A stretch of DNA of 64,000 nucleotides from Artocarpus heterophyllus (lineage: Eukaryota > Streptophyta > Magnoliopsida > Rosales > Moraceae): the NCBI GenBank assembly GCA_025403435.1, contig CM046332.1:3158967-3222966 (forward strand), written 5' to 3'. Shown piece by piece: positions 23,902 through 36,410 of the stretch. Both the position numbers and the translations under genes were made by a program. Under the pieces are notes generated by a model. The model had not been told where the DNA came from, made no database searches, and was given only the letters and a program-made list of their open reading frames with translations. The first letter of the stretch is position 1. Every line of letters begins with the position of its first letter.

Positions 23902-24246
23902 TGTAATATATAAAACAATATGAAACAATTGAATTCATAAAAGCGGAAGCAAATGGAGCATTAAATACCTCCAGTCATTGCTCTGTTTTTGCACGAATTT
24001 TACACACTGTATTTCGTGAATTCTTGGTTTTCTGGACACTCACAAATCCACTCAGATGGTGTATTGTTGTTTTTTCAGAAATGTATGCCCAGGGACCAGA
24101 GAATGAAAATTCTCAAAATTTTCGTATATCTCGACCGTGACCATCACACGGATTTTAAGGGTTGCCGAACGGTTATTCTAACAATTAACCGTTCGGCGGT
24201 TGATGCTAATTTGTTATTCTCCACGTGGGCCAATTAGAGTCCAACA
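23902..24246 (-). repeat. 3' LTR of element A
   Basis: Reads TGTTGGACTC...TTACA on the minus strand. It lies directly after the polypurine tract and is nearly the same as 39731-40077. It contains a 12-bp-arm inverted repeat at 24164-24197. Confidence 0.9.
24164..24197. repeat. Perfect 12-bp inverted repeat in the A LTR
   Basis: Arms gccgaacggtta (24164-24175) and taaccgttcggc (24186-24197) enclose a 10-base loop. The same structure is unchanged in the other LTR at 39995-40028 although the LTRs have diverged elsewhere. Each arm contains a CNGTTR-type MYB core. Function unknown. Confidence 0.85.
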
Positions 24247-24262
24247 TTCTCCCACTTGGCCC
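24247..24262 (-). other. Polypurine tract of element A
   Basis: Minus strand gggccaagtgggagaa immediately precedes the 3' LTR. It primes plus-strand DNA synthesis in LTR retrotransposons. Confidence 0.85.
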
Positions 24263-24521
24263 ATACTTCCCATCAACCATCGCAATAAGAAACAAAATAC
24301 ATGAATCATGGCGATAGGTCCTCTAAATGATGAGTATTATCTTCCATGCATCACAATATATCTTGCCTCTTAAGATTTACCTTATATCTTAATGAACAAA
24401 CCCTATGTTTATTCTAGGTCCAAACTTTAGTGATATTTCTCAGAAATAAAATTATGCACTCAACTGAAGATGAAATGAGAAAATATCATAAATATAGAGT
24501 TTCATAACAAAAAACAACAAA

Positions 24522-26756
24522 TTACATGAGGGAACCAAGTCCCATTCTGTCCACATGATCTCTAAATTTTACTGGTGGCATGCCTTTAGTCAAGGGATCG
24601 GCAATCATCAATTCAGTGCTTATGTGTTCAATAACCACTGCTTTATCCTTAACACGCTCTCTTATGGCCAGATATTTAATGTCGATATGTTTGCTTCGAC
24701 TACCGCTCTTATTGTTTCTAGCCATAAAAACAACAGCTGAATTGTCACAGAATATCCTCAATGGCCTAGAGATAGAATCCACAATCCCAAGCCCAGAAAT
24801 GAAACTCCTAATCCATACACCATGTGAGGTAGCCTCAAAACAGGATACGAACTCGGCCTCCATAGTGGAAGTAGCAGTCAAGGTTTGTTTGGCACTCCTC
24901 CATGAAATAGCTCCACCAGCTAGCATGAAAATGTATTTGAAAGTTGATTTCCATGAATCAATGCAACCAGCAAAGTCAGAGTCAAAGTAGCCAATGACTT
25001 CCAAGTTGTCAGTCCGTCTATACATAAGCATGTAGTCTTTCGTTCCTTGTAGGTACCTCATCACCTTCTTTGCAGCCTTCTAGTGGTCTGATCTTGGATT
25101 ACTCTGATATCTGCCCAACATTCCTACAGCGAATGCAATGTCAGGTCTTGTGCAAACCTAAGCATACATAAGACTTCCAACAGCTGAAACATATGTAATG
25201 TTGTTCATCTGTTCTCTTTTAAGGTCATTTTTCGGGCACTGATTCAAATTGAATCTGTCACCCTTCACAATGGGAGCTATACTCAATGAATAATTTTTCA
25301 TCCGAAATCTCTCAAAAACTTTGTTGATATAGGCCTCTTGAGACAGACCCAAAGTGCCTTTATATATATCTCTGTGTATCTTAATGCCTATAATGAAGGA
25401 TGTATCACCCATATCCTTCATGTCAAAGTTTTTAGAGAGGAATTGTTTTACCTCATATAGCATACCCATGCCATTGGTTGCAAGTAGAATGTCATCCACA
25501 TATAGAACCAGGAAACAAATTTTACTCCCACTGGCCTTCTGGTATATGCATTGATCTATGATGTTCTCTACAAATCCAAATGAAGAGATGACATCATGAA
25601 ATTTTAAATACCACTGACGGGAGGCCTGTATAAACCCATATATGGATTTCTTAAGCTTACATACCAACTACTCACCATTACTAGAGGAGAATCCCTCTGG
25701 TTGTTTCATATAAACCTCTTCCTCTAGTTCACCATTGAGAAATGCCGTTTTCACATCCATCTGTTGCAACTCTAAGTCAAAATGAGCAACAAGTGCCAAG
25801 ATAATGCGGAGAGAATCTTTCTTGGATACAGGAGAAAAGGTCTCCTTGTAGTTGATTCCTTCTTTCTGAGTGAATCCTTTGGTGACGAGTCTTGCCTTAT
25901 ATCTTTCGATGTTGCCCAATGAGTCTTTCTTCGTTTTATAGACCCATTTACACCCTATGGCTTTTACACCATCAGGCAACTCGACAAGATCCCAGACTCC
26001 ATTAGATGCCATAGAATCCATCTCATCCTTCATTGCATCGTACCAAAGTTTCGATTCTTGGCAACTTATGGCTTGTGAAAATGTTTCAGGATCATTTTCG
26101 GCTCCAATGTTGTAGTCCGATTCTTATAGATACACAACATAATCACTAGAAATTGCCGATTTTCTTTCTCTAGTAGATCTCCTTAATGTTGGTTCAACAT
26201 TTTCCTGAGGAATCTGTTGTCCAACTTGTTGCTCGATTGTTTCCGGTGGTTCTTGAGCAATTTGACCTTCTAGATTATTATCAGCAATTTGTGGAACCTC
26301 AATGATTGGTTGCACAACACTCGGTTGAACTATAGGAGTGCTATGAACTATGATCAACTGATCACTTGATGTAGATGGTTGAGCTTCAGTATGATCTCTT
26401 TCAGAAACTATGTTTCAAAATTGATCGCTCCCACTAATCAAGTCATTCTCAAGAAACTTGGCGTTCCTTGATTCCACAAATCTAGTGCTGTGAGTTGGAC
26501 AATAGAATCTATATCCTTTGGACCTTTCGGCATATCCAACAAAATACCCACTAATGGTCCTCGGATCTAGCTTCTTCTCTTATGGGTTGTATACTTTTAC
26601 TTCAGATGGACATCCCCAAACGCGTATATGTCGCAAACTCGGTTTCCAACCTTTCCATAACTCAAATGGCGTCTTTGGGATAGCCTTAGTCGGAACCCGG
26701 TTTAATATATACACAGCCGTCTTAAGAGCTTCAGTCCACAAGGACTTAGGCAGGTT
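24522..26756 (-). pseudogene. Element A pol, second part: integrase C-terminus, reverse transcriptase, RNase H
   Basis: From high to low coordinates: integrase end with [20 protein letters not shown] and a WGCPSEV block; a variable linker; reverse transcriptase from about 26033 with GCKWVYKTK, QMDVKTAFLNGELEEEVYMK and the catalytic FLVLYVDDILLATN; then RNase H with GGAISWRSAKQT, STMEAEF and the CDNSAVV block, ending GLGSLM near 24522. Stops break the frame at about 26578, 26130, 25667 and 25157. It joins the piece at 36411-38190 once B is removed. Confidence 0.88.
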
Positions 26757-26761
26757 GGAGT
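26757..26761. repeat. Target site duplication of element B, left copy (ggagt)
   Basis: Matches 36406-36410. Both copies derive from the integrase codons of element A. Confidence 0.9.
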
Positions 26762-28807
26762 TGTTAAACATGTATGCCCTAAGGAGTAAAAATGTAATAT
26801 GTTTTTGAAGACATTTTTATCAATAAAGAATTTATTCATTTATATATACCAAATCTTGTCCTCTTTACATTCATATTTGTTGAATGTATGATAAGTGAAC
26901 AGTAGTCTGAGACTGTCAGTCTAAACCTTAAGAATTGGGCATATGATGGACTGATTATGTGGAATACACGATTCTTAAGGTGACGGTCTAAAACTTATGA
27001 TCTGCAATCGAGGGAATAAAGTTGGGCACTTTATTCATGTAAAGATTGTTATGTTGTCTATATCCCTTTTGGGAGATGGTTTTTCTTGACCATCGGAGTT
27101 GGACTCCGCGAATAGAAACATTGGCACGTTGTCATAGGTGACGATATGTTGGATCAGGACGTAAAGTGAATTGATTTGGATTAATAGTCCTGTCTCGGTG
27201 AATCGATTCACTTTAGACAGTCGTTTGTATTGTATCTTAATCCTAAGATGAATAGTGGGCCCGTTGTCTCGACTTGTGTCTTTTGATGTGCCAAATGGTG
27301 ACACCCACATCTCAATAGTGGTATGCATACCGGTACATTGGAGGCATGACTCTTGATAGCGTAGACTTGTTATTCATAGATATAGAATCTATAGCTCCTC
27401 TTTAGGAGTAATGGTATCCTCTTCTATGCGTTGTCCTGTAATTGAAAAACTGGAGTGCTTAACCATTTGGATACATAGGTGTAACCGAATGGTATACTAT
27501 CTTTGGATGGTAAGTTTTCCAATGGTGAGACAATGGAACGTAAGATAAAAATAATCGGGAAGGTAAGACAGAACTTGTCCTTAAGCCGATTATGGATGAT
27601 CATATGGGGATGCGATACACTATGATATGTCATGGAGACTTAGCTACACGAGCTTCGTAATTCTATAAAGTTCGAGAGTGCAGCTCCAAGCTTTTAGTGG
27701 AGTAACGTTGGAGTTGATAATTGTGAAATGTATATCTAGGATATTGGGTTTCATAATTATCATGAGCTTGAACTTTATAGGTCTATTTTGGTCCCCTTTG
27801 CTAGCTCACAAAATCCTGTAACGACACGGCGTGCTTTTTCAATGATTGGTAACTTATGTCGGATTTATCAGATTGGTTTAAAATTTGTAAGAATCAAATA
27901 ATTCATGTCTATTTATCAGTTGAATTAATTTTGTAAGAAATTAGTTCAAGATAAACTTGTTGAATTATTGCGATCAGATAATTCTTGTCTGTTTATCGGT
28001 TGTTTTAATTTTGGACAAATTAGAACAAGATAAACTTGTAGAATTATTGTGAATTGATTTATTTTCTTAGAGATTATCTTGATAAAGTTTGTTTTGATCA
28101 GATATCTTCTCTATTGGGTTATTTGAATCAAAACTGAGACTTTATCCTTTAGAATCTCGGGTGGAAAATAAAAGATTCGCGGAGATTTTTTCTCGGGAGT
28201 TCGGCCTGCCGGATGACGTGTTCGGCCTGTCGAACTGGCCTGTTCGGCCTGCCGATCAGAATGTTTGGCCTGTCGATCAACGGGAGATAAGATTACGCGT
28301 TTTCACGCAGATCTTATCAGATATTGATCCGAACTTGATTCTGTTTTGAGTTTTTGAGACCTAATCTGATATGGACTGACCCCAGGACCAATAGCTATAA
28401 AAAGGGAGTGAGTCTCATGATTTACTCAGATCAATAGAGATCAATTTGAGAGATTAAGAGTGATACTCTTCTAGTGAGCATCTAAAAAACTCCCTAAGAG
28501 CTTTTGTTCACAAATCACGAACACTAGCTTTGGGTTCTCTCTATTGGTTGGAAGGAGAGTCACTGGTGGAAGAGCTGTACGTGTGAGCCCACACTCACTC
28601 CGGTTGTGGATAGAGAATAGCAAAGAAGACCAGTTGGTTGAGGCTCTTTTAGAACATTACTTCTCTACACAGGTTGCAGAGGTTCTTCGGCACACTGAGG
28701 TTAGTAAGATCTGTTTAATTTATACATATAACATGTCAAACTTGTGTTTTGGAAATTACTCTGATGGAAAAATTTTTAAAATTCTGCTGCGCACTTTGTT
28801 TCCAGCA
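26762..28807 (+). repeat. 5' LTR of element B (2046 bp)
   Basis: Begins tgttaaacatgtatgccc and ends tttgtttccagca. It contains a TATA box, ctataaaaag, at 28395-28404. Four GC-rich near-palindromes of the TTCGGCCTGCCGA type lie just upstream (28198-28275), in what should be U3. Confidence 0.93.
28395..28404 (+). promoter_or_regulatory. TATA box of the element B LTR promoter
   Basis: ctataaaaag, repeated in the 3' LTR at 35993-36002. It would place the start of the element's transcript about 30 bases downstream. Confidence 0.6.
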
Positions 28808-28809
28808 AT

Positions 28810-28821
28810 TGGTATCAGAGC
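28810..28821 (+). other. Primer-binding site of element B (initiator tRNA-Met)
   Basis: tggtatcagagc two bases after the LTR, the exact usual plant copia primer site. Confidence 0.92.
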
Positions 28822-29317
28822 TGAGGTTTTTACATAAATTTGCAAGTTTGTGATCATGTTATATGCATAAATTTTGTGATCTTAATCTCTCATATGCTTG
28901 AATTGAATTTTATAGAAAGATGACACTCTAGGTTTCTATATAATATATATGTTGTCATGGATTATGTGGTGAATGTTTATTAATTAATTATCATTGATTA
29001 AATGGTTGTTTAATTATTTATTAATTAATTAATACCGGTTATGGTTCCTTAGAGGTTAGAATGTGTATATAGGTTTTTTATGTAATTAGATGGCGAACTA
29101 TCATCTCCGTCTAGGAATTGTTATTTAATTTTTAATTTGTAAGAATTTTGTAATTAAATAATTATTTGGAGAAGACGGAACGAGAAGTCGGATCTTAAAG
29201 ATTGATGGTGGCGCCTCCAGGTATTTCTTGAGTCTCTAATTTTATGTTTTTGAATTGTTGAAAATAAAATTGATGAATTGCATTAAAATTGTATTTTCTG
29301 GATTGAGGGTTTTCTGC

Positions 29318-29482
29318 TCGGTCGGCATGCCGGAACTCACAATTCGGTAGGCCGGACGTGTGGTCCGGCAGGCCGACAGTGGGGCAGAAATTTTGGTGCT
29401 CTGCCGGCAGGCCGAACTTTCAATTCGGTAGGCCGAACCTTCATGATCGGCAGGCCGATCACCCAAATCGGCCTGCGACCGA
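29318..29482. repeat. Cluster of about seven TCGGCAGGCCGA-type near-palindromes in the leader of element B
   Basis: Copies include tcggcatgccgg near 29322, tccggcaggccgac near 29363, gccggcaggccgaac near 29403, ttcggtaggccgaac near 29424, gatcggcaggccgatc near 29444 and tcggcctgcg near 29467. The dominant orientation is the reverse complement of the four copies in the LTR upstream of the TATA box. The cluster is strikingly GC-rich in an AT-rich element. Confidence 0.85.
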
Positions 29483-30445
29483 GAGCTGCCAAGTGTCCAG
29501 AAAATGTGCAATTTTTCTGGTGTAGTTTTAATTTTATTTTTGGGACGATTCTGAGAAACATTAAATTTGGATATGACTGGAAATATGAAGTATTCGATTC
29601 GTACGGGATTGAAGACTTGAAGATGGATATCACACGAAGAAGGATATAGCTTGAGGATTCAAGGATGAAGAATCGATAAATGTCTCGATTATTCTCTTGT
29701 AATCTTAGTTTTCTATTCTCTAGGGTGGAACCATAATATTACGGTTATTATCATTTTGCTTGTAGCTTTGCTTGATTGATTTGCTTGTCTGCATTATAAT
29801 ATGATTTACCATGTATATTGATAACATGTCATATAGAATAGGGAGTGCCGCTCATATTAAAATTGTTCATGCATGATTTTAAAATAAAACCTTGACTTCA
29901 AAAGATTGAGTGGGAGAAGGTTTTCGAAGAGAGGACCTAAGGCCTCCATCGTTGGTCCATAGGAAGAACATGGTGGTCCCGACCCCTAGGAAGGGATTTC
30001 TATCATGTACTAGATTGGATCTCTGAAAGAATAAGGTATTTTAGTATGATTTATGGTTGCACACCCCTAGGTGGTGATTATAAATCATGGATAAAATATT
30101 AAAACGGTGGTTATACGCTCACGTTAATTTTATTATTAACCTCCCCAGGAGCTCTGTTAACAAAATTAATGGCCAAAGAAACGATTATTAGTATATGCTG
30201 GATCATACGGGTCCTAGATGACATATATTAATCAGGAAGGGATCCGTGTTCCTGATTGAATTTGGTATGACTCCCCTAGGAGCTTGTTGAATTATGAGTT
30301 GGGAATTATCGTTGTAAGGTTGTGATATTTTTAAGGTTTTGACACATAAACACATTCGTATGATTTTACATGATTGTGTTATCTTACTAAGTAATTATAT
30401 AAGTTTGCTTATGTTTGGTATATGATTCTTTATTGTAGATTAAGA

Positions 30446-31495
30446 ATGTCTAAAAACACTTTATCATCGATACTTGACAAAAACCAATTAACCGGTGAGA
30501 ATTATAACGATTGGAAACGGAACCTAGACATCATCCTATCTTTTGAGAAACTGAAATATGTACTGACAACTCCTTGTCTTCCCAAGCCTACGGGAGACTC
30601 AAGTAATGAGCAATTCTAAGCGTATGACTACTAGAAAGATGCTAATGATCAGGCCCGCTGCTATGTTATGGCTAGCATGAACAACGTGCTGCAGGCTCAA
30701 CATCAGGATTATGAGACTGCAAAGTAGATCTTGGATAATCTTGAGGACATGTTTGGAGGCCAGGCCATAACAAAGCGGCAAGGCGCTTCAGAAACTCTTA
30801 AACTGTAGACAGAGACCGGGGACATCTGTAAAGGAGCACATGAGGTTGGTCATGGGTTACCTCACTGAGGCTCAAACCAATGGAGCCGACATCGATGCTG
30901 AAACTCAGATGATTATGGTCTTTGAGACTCTGTCTAAGGAATTTATTCCGCTTAGAGCTACTTTTAATTTAAGCAATAGACGGGATATGACCTTGACAGA
31001 ACTGATGAAACAGTTACAAGAGTTTGAACTGCTGATCAGGGCGTCTCCTGCTGGTGGTGAGGCCAACGTGGTAGCTGCTTCTGGTTCCAATCCTAACTCT
31101 GGGAATGGAAAGAAGCAACAGGCCAAGAGTGGGAAGTTTTCTATTCCTGCTGCTACCAAGAGCAAGAAGAAGAAGAAGAAGCACCCAAAGAAGCTTAAGT
31201 GCTTCTTCTATGGTAAGGTCGGGCATATAAAGAAGCATTGCAAGGACTTCTTTTCCAAGGGAGGTAGGTGTGATCTTCTATATTTAGAAACTTGTTTGGT
31301 TGAGGAATCCAATAACATCTGCGTCATAGATTTCGGTGCAACTAATCATGTTTGTGTTTCTCTACAGGGATTCAAAGAAATGAGAAGTCTACTACGTGAA
31401 GACTTAACGCTTCGGATGGGCGATGGATCCTTGGTCTCAGCGAAAGCAGTGGGAGATGTCCATCTTTACTTTGATAATTTAAAAGGAATTTAATT
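30446..31495 (+). pseudogene. Element B gag and protease, broken
   Basis: Starts MSKNTLSSILDKNQLTGENY and continues through DWKRNLDIILSFEKLKY. A stop (30617-30619) and a frame change separate it from the second part (30840 on). A poly-Lys segment precedes the zinc knuckle CFFYGKVGHIKKHC, in which the second Cys has become Tyr. The protease motif is CVIDFGATNHVC, in which the Ser of DSG is Phe. Both changes should inactivate those steps. The frame stops at 31492. Confidence 0.85.
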
Positions 31496-31525
31496 TCTGT
31501 ATCTTCTTTATTTAAAGACTCCTAC

Positions 31526-34345
31526 GTGGTATCTTTTAATGAAAAAGTGGTGATTCGTAAAAACAAATCTTTTATCTGTTCTAGATGGATGCAAAATAAT
31601 CTATATTTTATTAAACCTAAGATGGACTTATTGCTTAATGCTGAGATGAATGATAATAACTCAAAAAGACTTAAAACTTCTCACTCTAATAAGACTTATC
31701 TTTGGCATTTGTGCCTTGGCCATATTAACCTAAATAGGATTCAAAGGTTAGTAAGGGATGGACCTTTAAGTCACTTAAAGGTGGAATCTATACCTCAATG
31801 TGAGTCTTGTTTGAAGGGTAAAATGACCAAAAGACCATATGGGTCTAAAGGCAATAGGGCGAAGGGGTTTTAGAACTTGTGCATAGTGATGTTTGCAGAC
31901 CGATGAACATCTGGGCACGAGGAGGGTATGAGTACTTCGTCACTTTTATTGACGATTACTCAAGGTATAGGTACGTGTACCTAATGCACCATAAAAGTAA
32001 AACTTATGACAAATACAGGGAGTTTCAGGCGGAAGTGGAAAAGCAATTGGGTAGACTCATAAATGCACTTCGATCTGATCAAGGTGGTGAATACCTTTAT
32101 GATGAGTTCTTAGGACATTATTAGAGAATGAGATTTTATCCCATTTGACTGCGTTGGGCACTCTGCAACAAAATGGCGTGGTAGAGAGAAGAAATAAGAC
32201 TTTATTTGACATAGTTAGGTCCATGATGAGTTATTCATTATTGCCTTTATCCTTTTGGAGATATGCACTACAAACCGCATGTTATCTTTTGAACAATGTG
32301 CCTTCAAAATCGGTCCCTAAAACTCCTCACGAGTTGTGGACAAGACGGAAGACATCCTTAAACCATATTCACATATGGGGATGTCCGGCTCATGTCCTGT
32401 TTAAGGATCCGAATAAGTTGGAAGCATGTTCGAAAGTTTGCGTGTTTGTAGGATATCCAAAAGGGACTAAAGGAGGTTATTTTTATAACCCAAAGGAAAA
32501 TAAAGTCGTGGTTTCAACTAATGCAACTTTCCTTGAGGAGAGTTACATGGACGACTTTAAACCTCGAAGCAAAGTGGTGCTTGAGGAGTTAAGGGGTGAT
32601 CCGTTCACTCTAGAGGTTCCGAACGAAACCATTCTGATCGGTGTAGAAAAACCAAACAAACCTGAACAACAACCTCAGGGGCTTCGGTGTAGTGGGAGGA
32701 TCGGGCCTGAGAGGTATATGTTTAATGGAGAGGTCTTTTTGACTGAACTGGATGAACATGACAGGGATCTTTATACTTACGCAGAAGCTATGGAGGATGT
32801 TGATTCAAGACTCTGGAAAGAGGCCATGAACATAGAGATGAATTCTATGGAGACTAATCGGGTCTGGGAGCTTGTGGATCTTCCCGAAGGGGTAAAACCC
32901 ATAGGGTATAAGTGGATCTACAAGAGGAAAAGAGGAGTGGATGGAAAGGTCGAAACCTTTAAGGGTAGACTGGTAGCTAAGGGTTATACGCAAAAGGAAG
33001 GAATCGATTGTGAAGAAACCTTTTCGCCTATAGCCATGCTTAAGTCCATCCGGATTCTCTTGTCCATAGCTGCCACTCTCGACTACGAGATTTGGCAGAT
33101 GGATGTCAAGACGGGTTTTCTGAATGGCTATCTTGATGAGTCCATTTATATAGAACAACCAGACAGGTTCAAGGTCGTGGGTCAAGAGGGTAAGGTTTGT
33201 AAACTACTAAAGTCTATTTATAGACTTAAGCATACTTCTCATTCTTAGAACATAAGATTTCATCAAGTGATCAAGATTTATGGGTTCTTACAAAATGTGG
33301 ATGAACTATGAATTTACAAACACATTAAGGATGGGAAGTGGTTTTTCTACTGCTCTATGTAGATGACATTCTGCTAATTGGCAATGACGTTGGGGCGTTG
33401 TCATCGGTCAAATTATGGTTGACCAAGCAGTTTGACATGAAGGACTTGGGTGAGGCTAATTTTGTTCTCGGTATCCAGATCTTTCGGGATAGGAAGAACA
33501 AAATGATAGCTTTGTCCCAGGTCGGCTACATAGATAAAATTCTCAGGAGGTTTGCAATGCAGGATTCTAAGAAAGGTGGGCAACCATCTAGGTCTGGAAT
33601 TACTCTTTCTAAGAAAGACTCTCCAAAGTCTTATGAAGAAAGAGAATACATGAAGAAGGTGCCTTATGCTTCGGCAGTGGGTAGTCTCATGTATGCCATG
33701 CTTTGCACACGACCAAATATTAGCTATGCGGTCGGGATTGTAAGTCGATTTCAGGCGAATTCAGGACCGAACCATTGGGTTGAGGTAAAGCATATTTTCA
33801 AGTACCTGAGAAGGACTCGAGGGTATATGCTTGTGTATTCGGGTGAGGATTTAACTCCGCTAAGATACACTGATTCAGATTTTCAATCCTGTCTGGATTG
33901 TAGGAAATCGACTTCGGGGTTTATGTTTACTCTAAGTGGTGGTGCCATCAGTTGGAGAAGTGCGAAGCAAGATTGCACTTCGGATTCAACGATGGAGGCC
34001 GAATATGTGGCGGCTAGTGATGCTTCGAAAGAAGCAGTGTGGCTCTGCAAGTTTCTTGGGGATCTTGAGGTAGTTCCTGGTATGGATAAAGCGGTATCAC
34101 TGTACTGTGATAACAGTGCAGCGGTAGCTAATGCTAAGGAACCAAGATTTCACAAGAAGAGTAAGCATATTGATTGGAAGTATCATGTGATAAAGGACTT
34201 CGTTGAGGGCGGGCATGTCACGGTGTGTAAGATCGCGTCAGAGGACAATTTAGCTGATCCATTTACGAAGACACTTACTGGGAGAGTCTTCGAGAGGCAT
34301 GTGGAAGCTATGGGGATGCGAAATTTGCTGTATTTACTCACTTAG
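31526..34345 (+). pseudogene. Element B integrase, reverse transcriptase and RNase H, broken
   Basis: Open blocks: 31526-31873 (pre-integrase region, LWHLCLGHINLNRIQRL, CESCLKGK), 31879-32124 (integrase core, FVTFIDDYSRYRYVYLMHH, ALRSDQGGEY), 32145-33248 (NGVVERRNKTLFDIVRSMM, WGCPAHV, then reverse transcriptase with GYKWIYKRK and QMDVKTGFLNGYLDESIY) and 33338-34345 (FLLLYVDDILLIGN, then RNase H with GGAISWRSAKQD, STMEAEYVAASDA and CDNSAAVANAKEP). Three breaks separate the blocks. The final block is open to its natural stop 14 bases before the polypurine tract. Family assignment is certain; activity is not possible as it stands. Confidence 0.92.
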
Positions 34346-34359
34346 TGCAAGTGGGAGAT
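34345..34359 (+). other. Polypurine tract of element B
   Basis: gtgcaagtgggagat directly before the 3' LTR. Confidence 0.85.
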
Positions 34360-36405
34360 TGTTAGACATGTATGCCCTAAGGAGTAAAAATGTAATATGT
34401 TTTTGGAGACATTTTTATCAATAAAGAATTTATTCATTTATATATACCAAATCTTGTCCTCTTTACGTTCATATTTGTTGAATGTATGATAAGCGAATAG
34501 TAGTCTGAGACTGTCAATCTAAACCTTAAGAATTGGGCATATGATGGACTGATTATGCAGAAGACACGATTCTTAAGGTGACGGTCTAAAACATATGATC
34601 CGCAATCGAGGGAATAAAGTTAGGCACTTTATTCATGTAAAGATTGTTATGTTGTCTATATCCCTTTTCGGAGATGGTTTGGCTTGACCATCGGAGTTGG
34701 ACTCCATGAATAGAAACATTGGCACGTTGTCATAGGTGACGATGTGTTAGATCGGGACGTAAAGTGAATTGATTTGGATTAATAATTCTGTCTTGGCAAA
34801 TCTATTCACTTTAGACAGTCGTTTGTATTGTATCTTAATCTTGAGATGAATAGTTGGCCCGTTGTCTCGACTTGTGTCTTTTGATGTGCCAAAGGGTGAC
34901 ACCCACATGTCAATAGTGGTATGCATATCGGTACGTTGGAGGCATGACTCTTAATAGCGTAGACTTGTTATTCATAGATATGGAATCCATAGCTCCTCTT
35001 TAGGAGTAATGATATCCTCTTATATACATTGTCCTGTAATTGGAAAACTGGAGTGCTCAACCATTTGGATACATAGGTGTAACCGAATGGTATACTATCT
35101 TTGGATGGTAAGTTTTCTACTGGTGAGACAATGGAACGTAAGATAAAAATAATCGGAAAGGTAAGACAAAACTTGTCCTTAAGTCGATTATAGATGATCA
35201 TATAGGGATACGATACACTATGATATGTCATAGAGACTTAGCTACACGAGCTTCGTAATTCTGTAAAGTTCAAGAGTGCAGCTCCAAGCTTTTAGTGGAG
35301 TAGCGTTGGAGTTGATAATTGTGAAATGTATATCTGGGATATTGGGTTTCATAATTATCATGAGCTTGAACTTTATAGGTCCATTTTGGTCCCCTTTGCT
35401 AGCTCACAAAGTCCTGTCACGACACAGCGTGCTTTTTCAATAATTGGTGACTTATGTCAGATTTATCAGATTGGTTTAAAATTTGTAAGAATCAAATAAT
35501 TCATGTCTGTTTATCGGTTGAATTAATTTTGTAAGAAATTAGTTCAAGATAAACTTGTTGAATTATTGCGATCAGATAATTCTTGTCTGTTTATCGGTTG
35601 TTTTAATTTTGGACAAATTAGAACAAGATAAACTTGTAGAATTATTGTGAATTGATTTATTTTCTTAGAGATTATCTTGATAAAGTTTGTTTTGATCAGA
35701 TATCTTCTCTATTGGGTTATTTGAATCAAAACTAAGACTTTATCCTTTAGAATCTCGGGTGAAAAATAAAAGATTCGCGGAGATTTTTTCTCAGGAGTTT
35801 GGCCTACCGGATGACGTGTTCGGCCTGTCGAACTGGCCTGTTCGGCCTGCCGATCAGAATGTTCGGCCTGCCGATCAGCGGGAGATAAGATTACACGTTT
35901 TCATGTGAATCTTATCAGATATTGATCCGAACTTGATTCTGTTTCGAGTTTTTGAGACCTAATCTGATATGGACTGACCTCAGGACTAATAGCTATAAAA
36001 AGGGAGTGAGTCTCATGATTTACTCAGATCAATAGAGATCAGTTTGAGAGATTAAGAGTGATGCTCTTCTAGTGAGCATCTAAAAAACTCCCTGAGAGCT
36101 TTTGTTCCCAAATCACGAACACTAGCTTTGGGTTCTCTCTATTGGTTGGAAGGAGAGTCACCGGTGAAAGAGCTGTATGTGTGAGCCCACACTCACTCCA
36201 GTTGTGGATAGAGAATAGCAAAGAAGACCAGTTGGTTAAGGCTCTTCTGGAACGTTACTTCTCTACACAGGTTGTTGAGGTTCTTCGGCACACTGAGGTT
36301 AGTAAGATCTGTTTAATTTATACATATAACATGTCAAACTTGTGTTTTGGAAATTACTCTGATGGAAAATTTTTTAAAATTCCGTTGCGCACTTTGTTTC
36401 CAATA
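34360..36405 (+). repeat. 3' LTR of element B (2046 bp)
   Basis: Begins tgttagacatgtatgccc and ends tttgtttccaata. The terminal CA of the 5' LTR is TA here. It carries the same TATA box (35993-36002) and four GC-rich near-palindromes (about 35806-35880). Confidence 0.93.
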
Positions 36406-36410
36406 GGAGT
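36406..36410. repeat. Target site duplication of element B, right copy (ggagt)
   Basis: Matches 26757-26761. Confidence 0.9.

Larger units (their letters stand above)
26762..36405 (+). mobile_element. Element B: Ty1/copia retrotransposon inserted in element A
   Basis: Two LTRs of 2046 bp each flank gag, protease, integrase, reverse transcriptase and RNase H in copia order. The 5-bp repeat ggagt lies at 26757-26761 and 36406-36410, inside the integrase of element A. The LTRs differ by a few percent; six of six differences in the first ~170 bp are transitions. Coding frames are broken in several places, so it is now non-autonomous. G and I are relatives. Confidence 0.95.
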
